This document shows, in pieces, positions 6,080-6,564 of a stretch of 6,564 nt of DNA. The position numbers and the translations under genes are program-made. The DNA is from Bacteroidales bacterium. GTDB taxonomy: Bacteria > Bacteroidota > Bacteroidia > Bacteroidales > UBA932. The notes below the pieces were generated by a model. That model made no database searches, was not told the origin of the DNA, and saw only the letters and a program-made list of their open reading frames with translations. The stretch spans positions 1-6,564 of the forward strand of contig JAHDRO010000237.1 in assembly GCA_018433265.1 (NCBI GenBank). Reading direction: 5' to 3'. Numbering within the stretch: the stretch's first letter is position 1; every line of letters begins with the position of its first letter.

Positions 6080-6564
6080 ATGAAAAATTTTAATTTTTTA
6101 CTTCTCATAATCATCGGATCACTTCTTGCCTCATGTAAGGGAGGCCCTAAATTAATGCCAAACATAAGTGGAAAGGCAGGTGAAATAGTTGTAGTAATAA
6201 GCAAAGGCGACTGGGAGTCAGATCCGGGAATTGCCATACGTTCAGTCCTTGCTCAAGAACATCCCTATCTTCCCCAGAGGGAACCTCTTTTCACCCTCAT
6301 AAATATTCCTGAAAATGCTTTTTCCAATATCTTTCAAATCCACAGGAACATAATTATTATTCACACTGGGGTTAATGTTAAGGAGCCCACAATTGCTTAT
6401 CAGGAGAATGTTTGGGCAGCCCCACAAACAGTTGTAACAATTTCAACTGCAAATGCAAAGGATGCTGTAGATCTTATAAACAGGGAGAGTGATAAACTCA
6501 TAAATGTTTTTTTGCAAGCAGAAAGGAACAGAAACATTGCCAATGCTAAAAAGTATGAAGAAAG
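6080..6564 (+). CDS. DUF4837-family lipoprotein, C-terminus cut by window edge
   Basis: This is a predicted lipoprotein of unknown function; I recognise it as the Bacteroidota DUF4837 family from features such as GKAGEIVVV (31-39), the LPQREPLF segment (64-71), NIPENAFSNIF (75-85), HRNIIII and VWAAPQTVV. The frame is open for 161 codons to the right edge, so the C-terminal part is missing. The N-terminus is a lipoprotein signal peptide: a short basic start, a hydrophobic stretch, and a lipobox LASC with Cys19 as the lipidated residue. The residues after Cys (KGGPK) lack the acidic cluster that directs Bacteroidota lipoproteins to the cell surface, so a periplasm-facing location is more likely. 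It begins 12 nt after rseP with an A-rich leader and no Shine-Dalgarno motif, so it is probably the last or a middle gene of the same operon. Its biochemical role is not known. Confidence 0.88.
   Translation, partial: MKNFNFLLLIIIGSLLASCKGGPKLMPNISGKAGEIVVVISKGDWESDPGIAIRSVLAQEHPYLPQREPLFTLINIPENAFSNIFQIHRNIIIIHTGVNVKEPTIAYQENVWAAPQTVVTISTANAKDAVDLINRESDKLINVFLQAERNRNIANAKKYEE

Noticed and set aside
1..6564. Search for a defence system, mobile element, CRISPR array, tRNA or other RNA gene
   Set aside because: Nearly every base belongs to a recognised housekeeping gene; no direct repeats, transposase motifs, terminal inverted repeats or tRNA-like folds were noticed.

Overview
The window looks like ordinary chromosomal housekeeping DNA from an anaerobic member of the Bacteroidota, most likely Bacteroidales. 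The reasons are: AT-rich sequence, A/T-rich gene leaders without Shine-Dalgarno motifs, two sites matching the Bacteroidota -7 promoter element (TAnnTTTG), and a gene order M23 peptidase - dxr - rseP - DUF4837 lipoprotein that is familiar from that phylum. The genus cannot be named from the sequence alone. Coding density is very high; no stretch without a gene exceeds about 50 bases. I see no RNA gene, mobile element, CRISPR array or prophage.

Left half (minus strand, read right to left from about 2292): ruvX (pre-16S rRNA nuclease/RNase H-fold), def (peptide deformylase) and a phosphomannomutase/phosphoglucomutase that runs off the left edge. Gaps are 17 and 9 nt, so this is probably one transcript. 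Right half (plus strand, from 2343): a class II superoxide reductase (neelaredoxin type), a membrane-anchored M23/LytM peptidase overlapping it by 14 nt, dxr (second step of the MEP isoprenoid pathway), rseP (site-2 protease) one base after dxr, and a DUF4837 lipoprotein cut by the right edge. These five also look like one operon.

The two operons diverge from a 50-bp region (2293-2342) holding a perfect -7 box in each direction. The box for the left operon is so close to ruvX that the message should be nearly leaderless.

Functionally the right operon combines defence against superoxide with envelope work: peptidoglycan remodelling (M23), the precursor route to undecaprenyl and quinone isoprenoids (Dxr), regulated intramembrane proteolysis (RseP) and a lipoprotein of unknown role. 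The left operon concerns ribosome maturation, protein N-terminal processing and sugar-phosphate interconversion. I find no clear novel system. The points most worth a second look are the superoxide reductase as lead gene of an envelope/isoprenoid operon (with Asp in place of the usual Glu ligand), a Ser in place of the conserved Asp of the deformylase HExDH motif, the compact divergent promoter, and the uncharacterised DUF4837 protein.
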